Of a DNA stretch of 64,000 bases, positions 17,871-27,212 are shown one piece after another. The position numbers were made by a program, and so were the translations under genes. How positions within the stretch are numbered: the stretch's first letter is position 1; each line of letters begins with the position of its first letter. The notes under the pieces were generated by a model. It was not told the DNA's origin, made no database searches, and saw only the letters and a list, made by a program, of their open reading frames with translations. This DNA is from Devosia chinhatensis (lineage in GTDB: Bacteria > Pseudomonadota > Alphaproteobacteria > Rhizobiales > Devosiaceae), in NCBI RefSeq assembly GCF_000969445.1, contig NZ_JZEY01000054.1, positions 1,550,001 to 1,614,000 on the forward strand. Direction: 5' to 3'.

Positions 17871-18946
17871 GCATCATCCTCGGGATGAGCGGCCCGATGC
17901 AGCAGCGATGAATCGCCGTAGGAATAAAAGCGATACCCGTTGGCGATGGCGTGGGCATAGGCCCGCTTCATCGTCTCCAGCCCGCAAAACGCGCTGACCA
18001 GCATGAACAGCGTCGATTTGGGTAGGTGGAAATTGGTCATCAGCACGTCCACGGTGCGGAACCGGAACCCCGGCGTGATGAAGATGTCCGTGTCCCCCAC
18101 GAAGGGCTTGAGTTCGCCCGTAGCACGGGAGGCCGTTTCCAGGAGTCGCAGGCTGGTCGTACCCACCGCGATCACCCTGCCCCCGGCCGCCCGGCGCGCA
18201 TTGATCCGCTCCACGGTCGCCTGGTCGATCTCGCCCCATTCCGAATGCATGACGTGATCGTCGGTGTCGTCCACCTTCATCGGCAGGAACGTGCCCGCCC
18301 CCACATGCAGGGTCACGCGCTCCATGGCCACGTCCATGTCGGCAAGGTCCTGCAATAGTTTTTCGGTGAAGTGCAGCCCCGCAGTCGGTGCCGCGACGGC
18401 GCCGTCCTCGGCAGCATAAACGGTCTGGTAATCGACCTTGTCGCGCTCTTCCACCGCCCGCTTGGCGCCGATATAGGGCGGCAGCGGCATGGCGCCATGC
18501 GACTTGATCGCCTCGTCGAGCTGGGCCCCGCCCAATTCGAATTCCAGCGTCACTTCCCCCGTGTCGCCCTTCCCCGCAATGCGGGCGCGCAGCAGTTCGC
18601 CCTCGCCATTGCCCAGTTCGAGGTCGTCGAGCAGGCCCATCTTCTTTGCCGGCCGCGCAAAGGCACGCCAGGTATGGGCATCGACCCGCTTGTGCAGGTT
18701 GAACGACACCCCGGCCCGGTTCTCGCCACGAATTCGCACGCCGCGCAGCTCGGCCGGCAGCACGCGCGTATCGTTGACCACCAGCACGTCGCCGGGGCGC
18801 AACAGGGTCCGCAGGTCGGGGATATGACGATCCTCGAGCGCCTCTTCCGGCCGCACCACAAGCAGGCGCGCGCTGTCGCGCGGCTCTGCCGGATGCAGGG
18901 CAATCAGCGTCTCGGGAAGTTCAAAGTCGAAATCGGATACAAGCAT
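17867..18946 (-). CDS. queA: S-adenosylmethionine:tRNA ribosyltransferase-isomerase QueA
   Basis: QueA (359 residues) transfers the ribosyl moiety of SAM to preQ1-tRNA to form epoxyqueuosine, the step after Tgt. Signatures: [20 protein letters not shown] at the N-terminus, [47 protein letters not shown] and [13 protein letters not shown]. It is followed by the overlapping exoD-like gene. Tgt lies about 1.2 kb downstream on the same strand but separated by an opposing gene, so it is probably a separate transcript. Confidence 0.96.
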   Translation of the reverse strand: MLVSDFDFELPETLIALHPAEPRDSARLLVVRPEEALEDRHIPDLRTLLRPGDVLVVNDTRVLPAELRGVRIRGENRAGVSFNLHKRVDAHTWRAFARPAKKMGLLDDLELGNGEGELLRARIAGKGDTGEVTLEFELGGAQLDEAIKSHGAMPLPPYIGAKRAVEERDKVDYQTVYAAEDGAVAAPTAGLHFTEKLLQDLADMDVAMERVTLHVGAGTFLPMKVDDTDDHVMHSEWGEIDQATVERINARRAAGGRVIAVGTTSLRLLETASRATGELKPFVGDTDIFITPGFRFRTVDVLMTNFHLPKSTLFMLVSAFCGLETMKRAYAHAIANGYRFYSYGDSSLLHRAAHPEDDA

Positions 18947-19003
18947 GGTGGCTCGTTAGCATGTCGGCACGACAACACAAACACGGCTCTCGCCGTTCCC
19001 TTG

Positions 19004-19453
19004 CTAAAGCACGCGGATCATCACCGCGCCGATGACAAGCAACGCGGCCCCGGCAATGCGTCCCATGGAAATCTCGCGCACCGCCATGCCCATGAAGCCG
19101 ACCTTATCGAGAAACAGGCCGCCCACCAATTGTCCCGTCACCGACAGGGCCATTACGGCGGCAGCACCGATCATCGGGGTCAGCGTGATGTTGGAAAAGA
19201 CATAGAACGCGCCCAGGAGACCGCCGGCCACCAGCGTCCAAGGCGCCGCGGCGGCGAAATTGATCGGGGTCGCGGTCAGGTGGCTGAAGAGGAATGCCAG
19301 CATCCATAGCACGATGCCGCCGGACAGGAACGAGACTGCAGCGGCGGCCACCGGCACGTCCAGCGCCCGGCCGAGATTGGCGTTGATCGGGGCCTGTGCG
19401 GCAATGCAGGCGCCGGCGACGACGCCCATCAGCGCCCAGAGTAGTGCATCCAT
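19004..19453 (-). CDS. YdcZ-type (DUF606) DMT-superfamily transporter half
   Basis: A 149-residue protein with five predicted membrane helices, the half-size architecture of the YdcZ/DUF606 family, which probably works as a dimer. The conserved N-terminus (GACIAAQAPINANLGR) and the segment GQLVGGLFLDKVGF fit the family; the substrate is not known. The start is ATG 19453, with TTG 19459 as an alternative; neither has a clear Shine-Dalgarno. Confidence 0.8.
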   Translation of the reverse strand: MDALLWALMGVVAGACIAAQAPINANLGRALDVPVAAAAVSFLSGGIVLWMLAFLFSHLTATPINFAAAAPWTLVAGGLLGAFYVFSNITLTPMIGAAAVMALSVTGQLVGGLFLDKVGFMGMAVREISMGRIAGAALLVIGAVMIRVL

Positions 19454-19556
19454 TTTCAAAGCAACGAACCTGTGAGGGAAAGACTCAAGCCGACCGGATG
19501 GTCGTGAGGCGTTGACCTCACTCCCGCTGGACCCTGCCCGTCAAGTCGTGCCTGTT

Positions 19557-19944
19557 CTATTGCTCGTCGCAGGACAAAGCCCAGGCACCCAGGTCAACGA
19601 TCCGCAACGTGCCGGCAAAGACCAGGTCGGCACCGTCCTCGGCGCGGCTGAGCCGCAGTTCGGCCACGCGGTCATTGAGAATGTCGTCGAAGAAATCAAC
19701 CTTGAGACCGCTTTCGTCGGCAAAGCGCTGGCCGATGGTGAAAATGTCGCCATCGCCATAGGCCGGGTCGGTGACCCAGCTTTGCCCGTCGGCCTGCATG
19801 CGGGCGCCGACGATGGCAAGGCCCCCGGCCGAGCCCAGCGACAGGCTGATCTGCGTGCCGCCATCCGGCGAAACGCAGCCCAGCCCCTGTGTGGCCCAGG
19901 CAGGACTGGCAAGAAGGCTGGCGGCCAGGGCCGCCAGCATCAGC

Positions 19945-19955
<11 letters not shown>
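19557..19955 (-). CDS. Small exported protein, unknown
   Basis: About 132 residues with a signal peptide (MPNKLMLAALAASLLASPAWA) and a mature domain of beta-type composition with Cys near each end (GLGCVSPDG, ALSCDEQ), which may form a disulfide. The start is uncertain: TTG 19955 gives a normal signal peptide with a basic residue, ATG 19940 a shorter one without, and TTG 19967 is also possible. All overlap or abut the end of the upstream cyclophilin gene, so the two are likely co-transcribed. Function not recognised. Confidence 0.6.
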
Positions 19956-20457
<502 letters not shown>

Positions 20458-20549
20458 AAGCGGTCTCTTTCGGTTGGATTGTGGCCCGGATTTAAGCCGA
20501 ATGGCCAAGGGGTGCAAGCCGAGGCACGCAATTCATGCCGGGCGAAGTC

Positions 20550-20573
20550 TGTCCCCGGACGGCTCCGGGGACA
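20550..20573. terminator. Perfect 10-bp hairpin between the two cyclophilin genes
   Basis: TGTCCCCGGA (20550-20559), loop CGGC, then TCCGGGGACA (20564-20573). It lies just after the exported cyclophilin stop. There is no T tract on the minus strand, so it may pause transcription or protect mRNA ends instead of fully terminating. Confidence 0.55.
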
Positions 20574-20585
20574 GGGACAAATGCC

Positions 20586-21170
20586 TTACTTGTATTCGAT
20601 TGTCGCGCTGACGATCTTGTCGGGATTGGCAACGGCGCCGTTCTGGCTCTGCGGACCCTTTTCCAGCGCATCGACCGCGTCCATGCCCGAAACAACCTTG
20701 CCGAAGACGGTGTACTGGTTGTCGAGGAAGGTGGAATCGGCCGTCACGATGAAGAACTGCGAATTGAAGGAATTGGGATCGGCCGAGCGCGCTGCGCCCA
20801 CCGCGCCGCGCACGAAGCTTTCCGAATTGAATTCGGCCTGCACGTCGGGCAGCTCGGACCCGCCGGTACCGGCCATGGCCAGGTTATAGCCGTCGGCATC
20901 GGCATTGCCGTTCTGCACGTCGCCGGTCTGGGCCATGAAGCCATCGATGACGCGGTGGAACACCACGCCGTTATAGAGCCCCTCATTGGTCAGCGTCACG
21001 ATGCGCTCGACATGCAGCGGCGCGATGGCTGGAAGCAATTCGATGTCGACCACGCCATCTTCCAGCGTCAGGATCAGGTGGGGGCTGCCCTCCTGGGCGA
21101 AGGCAGGAGCGGAAAACAGAGTCGCGCCAAGGGCGAGGGCGGCAAAGGTGCGGCGGGTCAGCTTGATCAT
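20586..21170 (-). CDS. Exported cyclophilin-type peptidylprolyl isomerase
   Basis: A 194-residue cyclophilin with a signal peptide (MIKLTRRTFAALALGATLFSAPAFA-QE), so it works in the periplasm on folding envelope proteins. The core has GVVFHRVIDGFMAQTGD, GAARSADPNSFNSQFFIV and YTVFGKVVSGMDAVD, ending in a short strand (IVSATIEYK). The ATG overlaps the coaD stop (ATGA), showing translational coupling. The close identity of its core to the cytoplasmic neighbour suggests a tandem duplication with one copy acquiring an export signal. Confidence 0.93.
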   Translation of the reverse strand: MIKLTRRTFAALALGATLFSAPAFAQEGSPHLILTLEDGVVDIELLPAIAPLHVERIVTLTNEGLYNGVVFHRVIDGFMAQTGDVQNGNADADGYNLAMAGTGGSELPDVQAEFNSESFVRGAVGAARSADPNSFNSQFFIVTADSTFLDNQYTVFGKVVSGMDAVDALEKGPQSQNGAVANPDKIVSATIEYK

Positions 21171-21661
21171 TTGGACTTGAGAGCCTTGAGAACGATTGGC
21201 GGGACAAAGGCGGAGATGTCCCCGCCCATTTCAGCGATCTGGCGCACCAATGTGGCCGAGATATGCCGCACCGGCGGGCTGGAAGGCAGGAATACGGTCT
21301 GAAGATCGGGCGCCATCTGCGCATTCATGCCGACCATCTGCATCTCGTAATTGTAGTCGGTGGTGTCGCGCAGACCGCGAATGATCAGCTTGGCGCCATG
21401 CTCGCGGGCGGCATTGACCATCAGCCCCGAGAAATCGACGATCTTGAAACTGGTATTGGTCCGCGCGCCGATCGGGGGCAGCACCTGCTCGAGAATGGCA
21501 ATGCGATCCTCGTGGGTGAAGAGCGGGTTTTTCTTGGTGGCGCTGATGCCCACGGCCACAACCAGCGTGTCGACCAGCTTGCAGGCCCGCTCGATCACGT
21601 CGAGATGCCCGTTGGTCAACGGATCGAACGAACCGGGATAGAACCCGACCAGACCATTCAT
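21167..21661 (-). CDS. coaD: Phosphopantetheine adenylyltransferase
   Basis: CoaD (164 residues) makes dephospho-CoA from 4-phosphopantetheine and ATP. The N-terminal nucleotide-binding signature is FYPGSFDPLTNGHLDVIERA (T/HxGH type), and the C-terminal HISATLVRQIAEMGGD matches the conserved ISSTxVR region. The start is the ATG giving MNGLVGFYPGS; the upstream in-frame region belongs to the neighbouring gene's area. It heads the coaD-cyclophilin-cyclophilin run on the minus strand. Confidence 0.96.
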   Translation of the reverse strand: MNGLVGFYPGSFDPLTNGHLDVIERACKLVDTLVVAVGISATKKNPLFTHEDRIAILEQVLPPIGARTNTSFKIVDFSGLMVNAAREHGAKLIIRGLRDTTDYNYEMQMVGMNAQMAPDLQTVFLPSSPPVRHISATLVRQIAEMGGDISAFVPPIVLKALKSK

Positions 21662-21734
21662 GCTCTTCACCCTGTGTTGCCGTGGTTTTGTCACGCGCCT
21701 TGCCGATTTGGCAAGCTTACCGGCCCGCGCTGCA

Positions 21735-22121
21735 TCAGACCTCGACCGTGAAACCGAGTTCGATCTCGCTGCCCGGCTTGCCCCGCAGCCCCCAGTTTTC
21801 CCGCGGCACTTCATGCAGGATGACCTTGAGATCGTGGGCCGCAAGGCCAAAGGGCTCCACAGCCGCCACCAGCGCCGCATAAAGCCGCCGCTTGGCATCG
21901 AGGCTGCGCCCGGTAAAAAGGCTGATCTCGATCACCGTGTAATTCGAACCCACATGGCCGGGCAAGATGAAGGCTTCCTCGTCATATTCCGCCATGCGCA
22001 CGCAGCGATCCGCCTCCGGAATGCGGATGCCGGCGACCAGAGCGCCCTGCACCGCCTCGAGAAAATCCCGTTTCCGCGCCCCAAGCCAGCCGCGCCGCGT
22101 TTCGATTCTTGTGGAAGGCAT
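21735..22121 (-). CDS. Tautomerase-family protein
   Basis: A 128-residue protein resembling the tautomerase superfamily. Starting at ATG 22121 it reads MPSTRIETRRGW, so Met removal would leave Pro at position 1, the catalytic base of the family; the alternative TTG 22127 would bury it. The C-terminal half has VIEISLFTGRSLDAKRRLYAA and VILHEVPRENWGLRGKPGSE, the strand-helix-strand and NWGxRGG pattern of the family. Substrate unknown. It lies between coaD and DUF805, outside the usual gyrA-coaD spacing. Confidence 0.75.
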   Translation of the reverse strand: MPSTRIETRRGWLGARKRDFLEAVQGALVAGIRIPEADRCVRMAEYDEEAFILPGHVGSNYTVIEISLFTGRSLDAKRRLYAALVAAVEPFGLAAHDLKVILHEVPRENWGLRGKPGSEIELGFTVEV

Positions 22122-22262
22122 AGTCAATGTCCTCGATCTTCTTGAAGTTGCTTGCCTCCACTAGCAAACGGAAGTCGCTATAGCCGGCAAGTTTCGTTGA
22201 TAGTTTGCTAAGCGTGTCCTCATTCCCTTCACGCCAAGCAAAGGCGCCACTGTTACATAGGC

Positions 22263-22769
22263 ATGGGGATTACTACGTGGGCACTGGACATGATCTCGTA
22301 TTGCGACGGGATGTTACGCTACTTCGAATGTTCGGGCCGCTCGACACGGCGCCAGTACTGGATTTTCCTTCTGGTCACCACCCTGTTGTCGCTTCTGGCG
22401 CTCTGCGGTGACTATGTCCTTTACGACATCGAGCCGCACCCCCATTACCCTGGGCCGCTGACGGCTTTCATAGGCATCACGCATTTGATCCCGTCGATCA
22501 CCGTGACGGTAAGGCGCCTGCACGATACCGGTCGAACCGGCTGGTTTTATTGCGTGCAACTCGCGCCGGTCCTGGGCACCCTGGTGCTCATTTACCTGAT
22601 GCTGGACGCACCCGAGAGCGGCACCAATTCCTATGGACCCGATCCTCGGGAGGGGAAGCCAGAGGCCAATGTCGGCAGCAGCATTCCACGCCAGGTGCGC
22701 ATGGGCGGTGCCGTTCCGGCACGGCCCAGTCAAATCGCGCCGGGCGGCGGCGTCCAGCGCTTCATCTGA
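22263..22769 (+). CDS. DUF805 membrane protein
   Basis: A protein of up to 168 residues. The family pattern is clear: YFECSGRSTRRQYWIF at the first helix, three to four membrane segments, and the hallmark SITVTVRRLHDTGRTGWFY before the last helices. A Pro/Gly-rich cytoplasmic tail follows. ATGs at 22263, 22290 and 22311 are all possible starts; 22290 (MISYCDGMLRYF) gives the most family-like N-terminus. Function unknown. Confidence 0.8.
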   Translation: MGITTWALDMISYCDGMLRYFECSGRSTRRQYWIFLLVTTLLSLLALCGDYVLYDIEPHPHYPGPLTAFIGITHLIPSITVTVRRLHDTGRTGWFYCVQLAPVLGTLVLIYLMLDAPESGTNSYGPDPREGKPEANVGSSIPRQVRMGGAVPARPSQIAPGGGVQRFI

Positions 22770-22775
22770 AACGAA

Positions 22776-22797
22776 AAGGGGCGCCGAAGCGCCCCTT
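22776..22797. terminator. Bidirectional terminator between DUF805 gene and gyrA
   Basis: AAGGGGCGC (22776-22784), tetraloop CGAA, GCGCCCCTT (22789-22797): a perfect 9-bp stem between convergent stop codons, with an A-rich 5' flank. Confidence 0.8.
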
Positions 22798-22799
22798 GC

Positions 22800-25556
22800 C
22801 TATTCTGCTGCCGGCTCGTCCGGCGGCGGCGCGGCGCCATCCACCTCGTCCTCTTCCGGCTCGCTGATCCGTTCCACCGAAACGACCTTTTCGTCTTCGG
22901 CAGTATCGAACACGATCACGCCCTGCGAGCCGCGGCTGACGATGCGGATCGGCTTGTCGCCGCCCACTGGCAGGCGGATCGTCTGCCCACCATCGCTGAT
23001 CAGCATGATCTGGTCCTCGTCTTCCACCGGGAAGGAAGCGACCAGATTACCGTTGCGCTTGTTGACGGCCATGGCGACGATGCCTTTGCCGCCGCGCCCG
23101 GTAATCCGGTATTCGTGGCTGGAGGTGCGCTTGCCATAGCCGTTTTCGGAAATGGCGAGGATGAACTGCTCGCTGGCGCTCATCTGGGCGTAGAGCTCTG
23201 GACTCAAGGCGCCGGCCACCACATCGGCCTCGTCCGAACCGGCCTCATCGCTCTCGGCCTCGCCGCGCACTGCACGGCTCATCTTGAGATAGGCCGCGCG
23301 CTGCTCGGCATCGGCATCCGAATGGTTGATCACAGCCATCGAGATAACCTTGTCGCCGTCGGCCAGCTGGATACCGCGCACACCCATGGAATCGCGGCCC
23401 TTGAACAGGCGCACATCGTCCACCCGGAAGCGGATCGCCTGGCCCAGCGCGGTGGTCAGCAGCAGGTCATTGTTGGTGGTGCAGGTTTCCACGCCCACGA
23501 TCTCGTCGCCCTCGTCGAGCTTCATCGCAATCTTGCCGTTCTGGCGTACCTCGACAAAATCGGCCAGCGAGTTACGGCGCACCGTGCCGCGCGTCGTGGC
23601 GAACATGATGTCGAGATTGCCCCAGGAGGTTTCGTCCTCCGGCAGCGGCATGATCGAGGTGATGCGTTCGCCCTGCTCGAGCGGAAGAATATTGATCAGC
23701 GCCTTGCCGCGGGCATTGGCTGCAGACAGCGGCAGGCGCCAGACCTTGAGCTTGTAGGCGATGCCGCGGCTCGTGAAGAACAGCACCGGGGTATGGGTAT
23801 TGGCCACAAAGAGGCGCGCCACGAAGTCCTCGTCGCGCGTCGCCATGCCCGAACGGCCCTTGCCGCCACGGTTCTGCGCCCGATAGGTCGAGAGCGGCAC
23901 GCGCTTGATGTAGCCGGCATGGCTCACGGTCACGACCATGTCCTCGCGGGCAATCAGGTCCTCGTCGTCGAAATCGGCGGCGTGGTCGGAAATCTCGGTG
24001 CGGCGTGGCGTACCGAACTGTTCCCGGATCTCTTCGAGCTCGGTGCGGATGATGGACCGAACGCGCTCGCGCGACCGCAGGATATCGAGATAGTCCTCGA
24101 TTTCGGCGCCCAGGCCATTGAGTTCGTCGCCGATTTCATCGCGACCCAGCGCCGTCAGGCGGGCCAGGCGGAGTTCGAGGATGGCGCGCGCCTGCTCTTC
24201 GGACAGATTGAACGTGCCATCGTCGTTGATGCGGTGGCGCGGATCGTCGATCAGCCGGATCAGCGGCTCGACATCGGCAGCCGGCCAGCGCCGGGTCATC
24301 AATTGCTCGCGCGCCGTCGCCGGATCGGGCGCGGTGCGGATCAGCGCAATGACCTCGTCGATATTGGCCACGGCAATGGCCAGGCCCACCAGCACATGAG
24401 CCCGGTCGCGGGCCTTGTTGAGCAGGAACCGGGCACGGCGGGTGACCACTTCTTCGCGGAACTCGATGAAGGCATCGAGGATCTGCTTGAGGTTCATCAG
24501 CTCCGGCTTGCCGCCATTGAGTGCTACGAAGTTGCACCCGAAGGAGGATTGCAGCGGCGTAAAGCGGTAGAGCTGGTTCAGCACCACGTCGGGCAGCGCA
24601 TCGCGCTTGACCTCGACCACCACGCGCATGCCCTCGCGGCTGGATTCGTCGCGCAGGTCGGCGATGCCTTCGATGCGCTTGTCGCGCACCAGTTCGGCGA
24701 TCTTTTCGACCATGGAAGCCTTGTTCACCTGATACGGGATCTCGGTGATGACGATGGCTTCGCGTTCCTTGCGCACTTCCTCGATGGTCGAACGCCCGCG
24801 CACGATGATCGAACCACGACCTGTCTCATAGGCCTGGCGAATGCCCGCCCGCCCGAGGATAATGCCGCCCGTCGGGAAGTCGGGGCCCGGCAGGTGCTCG
24901 AGCAGCTCCTCGGTGAGGATGGCCGGATTGTCCAGCACGGCAAGGGCCGCGTTGATGGTCTCTGCCAGGTTGTGCGTGGGAATGTTGGTGGCCATGCCCA
25001 CCGCGATGCCGCCGCCGCCATTGACCAGCATGTTGGGGAACCGCGCCGGCAATACGGTCGGTTCTCGTTCCGAGCCGTCGTAATTGTCGCGGAAATCGAC
25101 CGTGTCCTTGTCGAGATCGTCGAGCAGCGAATTGGTGATCCGCTGCATGCGCACTTCGGTGTAGCGCATCGCCGCAGGCATATCGCCGTCGACCGAGCCG
25201 AAATTGCCCTGCCCCTCGACCAGCATCTGGCCCATGGAAAATTCCTGGGCCATGCGCACCAGCGCCATGTAGACGGCACTGTCGCCATGCGGGTGATACT
25301 TACCGATCACGTCGCCGACCACGCGGGCCGATTTGCGGAACGGCTTGTTATATTCGTAGCCGTTCTCGCTCATCGAGAACAGGATGCGCCGGTGCACCGG
25401 CTTGAGACCATCCCGCACATCCGGCAGCGCGCGGCTGACGATCACGCTCATGGCGTAATCGAGATAGCTCTTGCGCATCTCGTCGGTGATGTAGATCGGG
25501 GCGATGTCGGAGGGCGGGACGCTGCCGCCGCTCACGTCTTCGGGCGTATCTGTCAC
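22800..25556 (-). CDS. gyrA: DNA gyrase subunit A
   Basis: GyrA (918 residues) is the DNA-cleaving subunit of gyrase. The catalytic tyrosine is Tyr132 in [10 protein letters not shown]. The quinolone-determining region reads [16 protein letters not shown]: Ser93 matches E. coli Ser83, but the position of E. coli Asp87 is Met97. The GyrA box QNRGGKG opens the C-terminal beta-pinwheel that wraps DNA. The C-terminal domain contains an acidic Glu/Asp/Ala insertion (near [15 protein letters not shown]) and an acidic tail. It starts at GTG 25556 with no strong Shine-Dalgarno. Confidence 0.97.
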   Translation of the reverse strand: MTDTPEDVSGGSVPPSDIAPIYITDEMRKSYLDYAMSVIVSRALPDVRDGLKPVHRRILFSMSENGYEYNKPFRKSARVVGDVIGKYHPHGDSAVYMALVRMAQEFSMGQMLVEGQGNFGSVDGDMPAAMRYTEVRMQRITNSLLDDLDKDTVDFRDNYDGSEREPTVLPARFPNMLVNGGGGIAVGMATNIPTHNLAETINAALAVLDNPAILTEELLEHLPGPDFPTGGIILGRAGIRQAYETGRGSIIVRGRSTIEEVRKEREAIVITEIPYQVNKASMVEKIAELVRDKRIEGIADLRDESSREGMRVVVEVKRDALPDVVLNQLYRFTPLQSSFGCNFVALNGGKPELMNLKQILDAFIEFREEVVTRRARFLLNKARDRAHVLVGLAIAVANIDEVIALIRTAPDPATAREQLMTRRWPAADVEPLIRLIDDPRHRINDDGTFNLSEEQARAILELRLARLTALGRDEIGDELNGLGAEIEDYLDILRSRERVRSIIRTELEEIREQFGTPRRTEISDHAADFDDEDLIAREDMVVTVSHAGYIKRVPLSTYRAQNRGGKGRSGMATRDEDFVARLFVANTHTPVLFFTSRGIAYKLKVWRLPLSAANARGKALINILPLEQGERITSIMPLPEDETSWGNLDIMFATTRGTVRRNSLADFVEVRQNGKIAMKLDEGDEIVGVETCTTNNDLLLTTALGQAIRFRVDDVRLFKGRDSMGVRGIQLADGDKVISMAVINHSDADAEQRAAYLKMSRAVRGEAESDEAGSDEADVVAGALSPELYAQMSASEQFILAISENGYGKRTSSHEYRITGRGGKGIVAMAVNKRNGNLVASFPVEDEDQIMLISDGGQTIRLPVGGDKPIRIVSRGSQGVIVFDTAEDEKVVSVERISEPEEDEVDGAAPPPDEPAAE

Positions 25557-25589
25557 GGGGTGATTCTACGTTGGTTCTGGTTGCCCGAT

Positions 25590-25618
25590 GAATAGGCGAT
25601 TCCGGGGAAAAATGCCAA
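25590..25618 (-). promoter_or_regulatory. Possible gyrA promoter
   Basis: On the minus strand TTGGCA (25618-25613) and CTATTC (25595-25590) are separated by 17 nt, about 34 bases before the gyrA start. This resembles a sigma-70 promoter of alphaproteobacteria; it is by pattern only. Confidence 0.35.
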
Positions 25619-25659
25619 TTTCTGCGGGTCAAGCCTGTGGAGAGTGCTGGCTGAGGCGC

Positions 25660-26073
25660 TCAACGCGCGCCGGCACCATCGAAATGGCTGCGCGCGGCAT
25701 TGATCCGGGGCATGGACTGGTTTGCCCATTCGATCAGATGGCCGAACGGCACGATCAGCGATTGGCCCAGCGGGGTCAGGCGATACTCCACCGAGGGCGG
25801 CTTGGTATCGAAGACCTTGCGGGCCACCAGCCCGTCACGCTGCAGGTCACGCAGCGTCTGGGTCAGCATCTTCTGGGAAATGTCGGGCATTTCCCGATGC
25901 AGCTGGTTGAACCGTTTGGCGCCCGAGGCCAGGGTCATCACCAGCAGCATGCTCCACTTGTCGCCGATCTTGTCGAGCACATGCCGCACCGGGCAGGCGC
26001 CGGTCCCGCCGGCTGAGGCCGCCTCGTTCCAGCGCTCCACATAGATCGCAGCCGCTTCCAGTCCCTGCGCCAT
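25660..26073 (-). CDS. HxlR-family transcriptional regulator
   Basis: A 137-residue winged-helix regulator of the HxlR type. The conserved [19 protein letters not shown] contains the family cysteine, followed by [20 protein letters not shown] (recognition helix), [15 protein letters not shown] and [12 protein letters not shown]. HxlR proteins (YodB, QorR, YtfH) often sense electrophiles through that cysteine and repress a neighbouring oxidoreductase. It is divergent from an NmrA/QorB-type gene 153 bp away. GGAGG lies 7 nt before its ATG. Confidence 0.92.
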   Translation of the reverse strand: MAQGLEAAAIYVERWNEAASAGGTGACPVRHVLDKIGDKWSMLLVMTLASGAKRFNQLHREMPDISQKMLTQTLRDLQRDGLVARKVFDTKPPSVEYRLTPLGQSLIVPFGHLIEWANQSMPRINAARSHFDGAGAR

Positions 26074-26146
26074 GCACTTACCTCCGGGTAATCTATGACC
26101 GAAAAAGTGCCCTCTTTTCAGCCCGCGCCGCGGCGCCTAGATAGGC

Positions 26147-26167
26147 ACTTACTTTTCGATACTTACT
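26147..26167. promoter_or_regulatory. Candidate HxlR operator (direct repeat)
   Basis: ACTTACT occurs at 26147-26153 and again at 26161-26167, a 14-bp start-to-start spacing, between the divergent HxlR and NmrA-type genes. A related ACTTACC lies at 26077-26083 over the regulator's ribosome-binding site. Assignment to the HxlR protein is inference. Confidence 0.45.
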
Positions 26168-26226
26168 CTCCGCTATTGATGGCGGCAAGGTCTGCGTCGA
26201 AATCTGCTTTGTTCAGGAGAATGACC

Positions 26227-27108
26227 ATGACGACCTTCGCCAAAAGTTCCTTGCTCGTTACCGGCGCATCCGGCCATCTCGGGCGCATCGCGGTGGAGGC
26301 CCTGCTGGCCCGCGGCGCCACCAACATCATTGCTGGCACCCGTGACCCGTCCCGGCTGGCCGATCTCGCCGCCAGGGGCGTGGAGGTCCGCAAGGTAGAT
26401 TTCAACGACGCGGCCGGCCTGCCCCAGGCGCTTGCCGGCGTCGAGCGCATGCTGCTCATCTCCACCGACGGCATTGGCACCCGCGTGGCCCAGCAGACCG
26501 CTGCCATCGCCGCCGCCAGGCAGGCCGGGGTCAGCCACATCGTCTACACCTCCGCGCCCGCAGCCCGCCCCAATGCCGATGCCGGCCTCAATCCAGAGCA
26601 TTTCTGGACCGAAATTGCCCTCGCCGGCTCGGGCATCGGCTTCACCATCCTGCGCAATCACATGTATGCCGAAAACAATCTGGCCGACGCCGCACATGTC
26701 ATCGCCTCGGGCCAGCTCTTCGGCCTCATCGGCGATCGCGGCACGGCCTATGTCACCCGCGCCGATGCCGCCCGCGCTGCCGCCGGCGCTTTGCTGAGCG
26801 CCCAAGGCAACAGCATCGAAGACGTCACCGGCCCCGAAGCGGTGACCAACGAGGCCCGCGCCGCCCTCTACGCGCAGATCAGCGGCAAGCCCGTTTCGGT
26901 CATCCCGCTTCAGCCCGCCGCCCTCAAGGCCGGCATGGTCTCGGCCGGCATCCCCGAGGGCTTTGCCGAGGCGTTGCTGGCCTTCCAGAAGGACGCCGTC
27001 ACCGGCCACCATTCTGTCGTCACTGCCGTGGTTGAGCGCTATTCCGGCCAGAAGCCGCAATCCTTGCGGGACTTCCTTGTGGCCAACGCTTCCGCCTTGT
27101 CCGCCTGA
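26227..27108 (+). CDS. NmrA-type NAD(P)H-binding oxidoreductase (QorB-like)
   Basis: A 293-residue atypical short-chain dehydrogenase. The Rossmann start is LLVTGASGHLGRIAVEALLARG, followed by AGTRDPSRL, which binds the NADP phosphate, LLISTDGIG and HIVYTSAPAARP; there is no YxxxK catalytic pair, as in NmrA/QorB proteins. The E. coli homologue QorB reduces quinones. ATG 26227 is 7 nt from AGGAG (26215-26219), whereas ATG 26221 is 1 nt from it. The gene is divergent from the HxlR regulator, suggesting induction by quinones or other electrophiles. Confidence 0.9.
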   Translation: MTTFAKSSLLVTGASGHLGRIAVEALLARGATNIIAGTRDPSRLADLAARGVEVRKVDFNDAAGLPQALAGVERMLLISTDGIGTRVAQQTAAIAAARQAGVSHIVYTSAPAARPNADAGLNPEHFWTEIALAGSGIGFTILRNHMYAENNLADAAHVIASGQLFGLIGDRGTAYVTRADAARAAAGALLSAQGNSIEDVTGPEAVTNEARAALYAQISGKPVSVIPLQPAALKAGMVSAGIPEGFAEALLAFQKDAVTGHHSVVTAVVERYSGQKPQSLRDFLVANASALSA

Positions 27109-27212
27109 CCGTCCTGCAGGCCGGCTTCGGTCGGCCCGCGCCCTCCTCACTGGACGGACTCAGTTCCAACCCGTAGAAAACCTCCATTGCGCCGATTGGG
27201 GGATGGGGCCCG

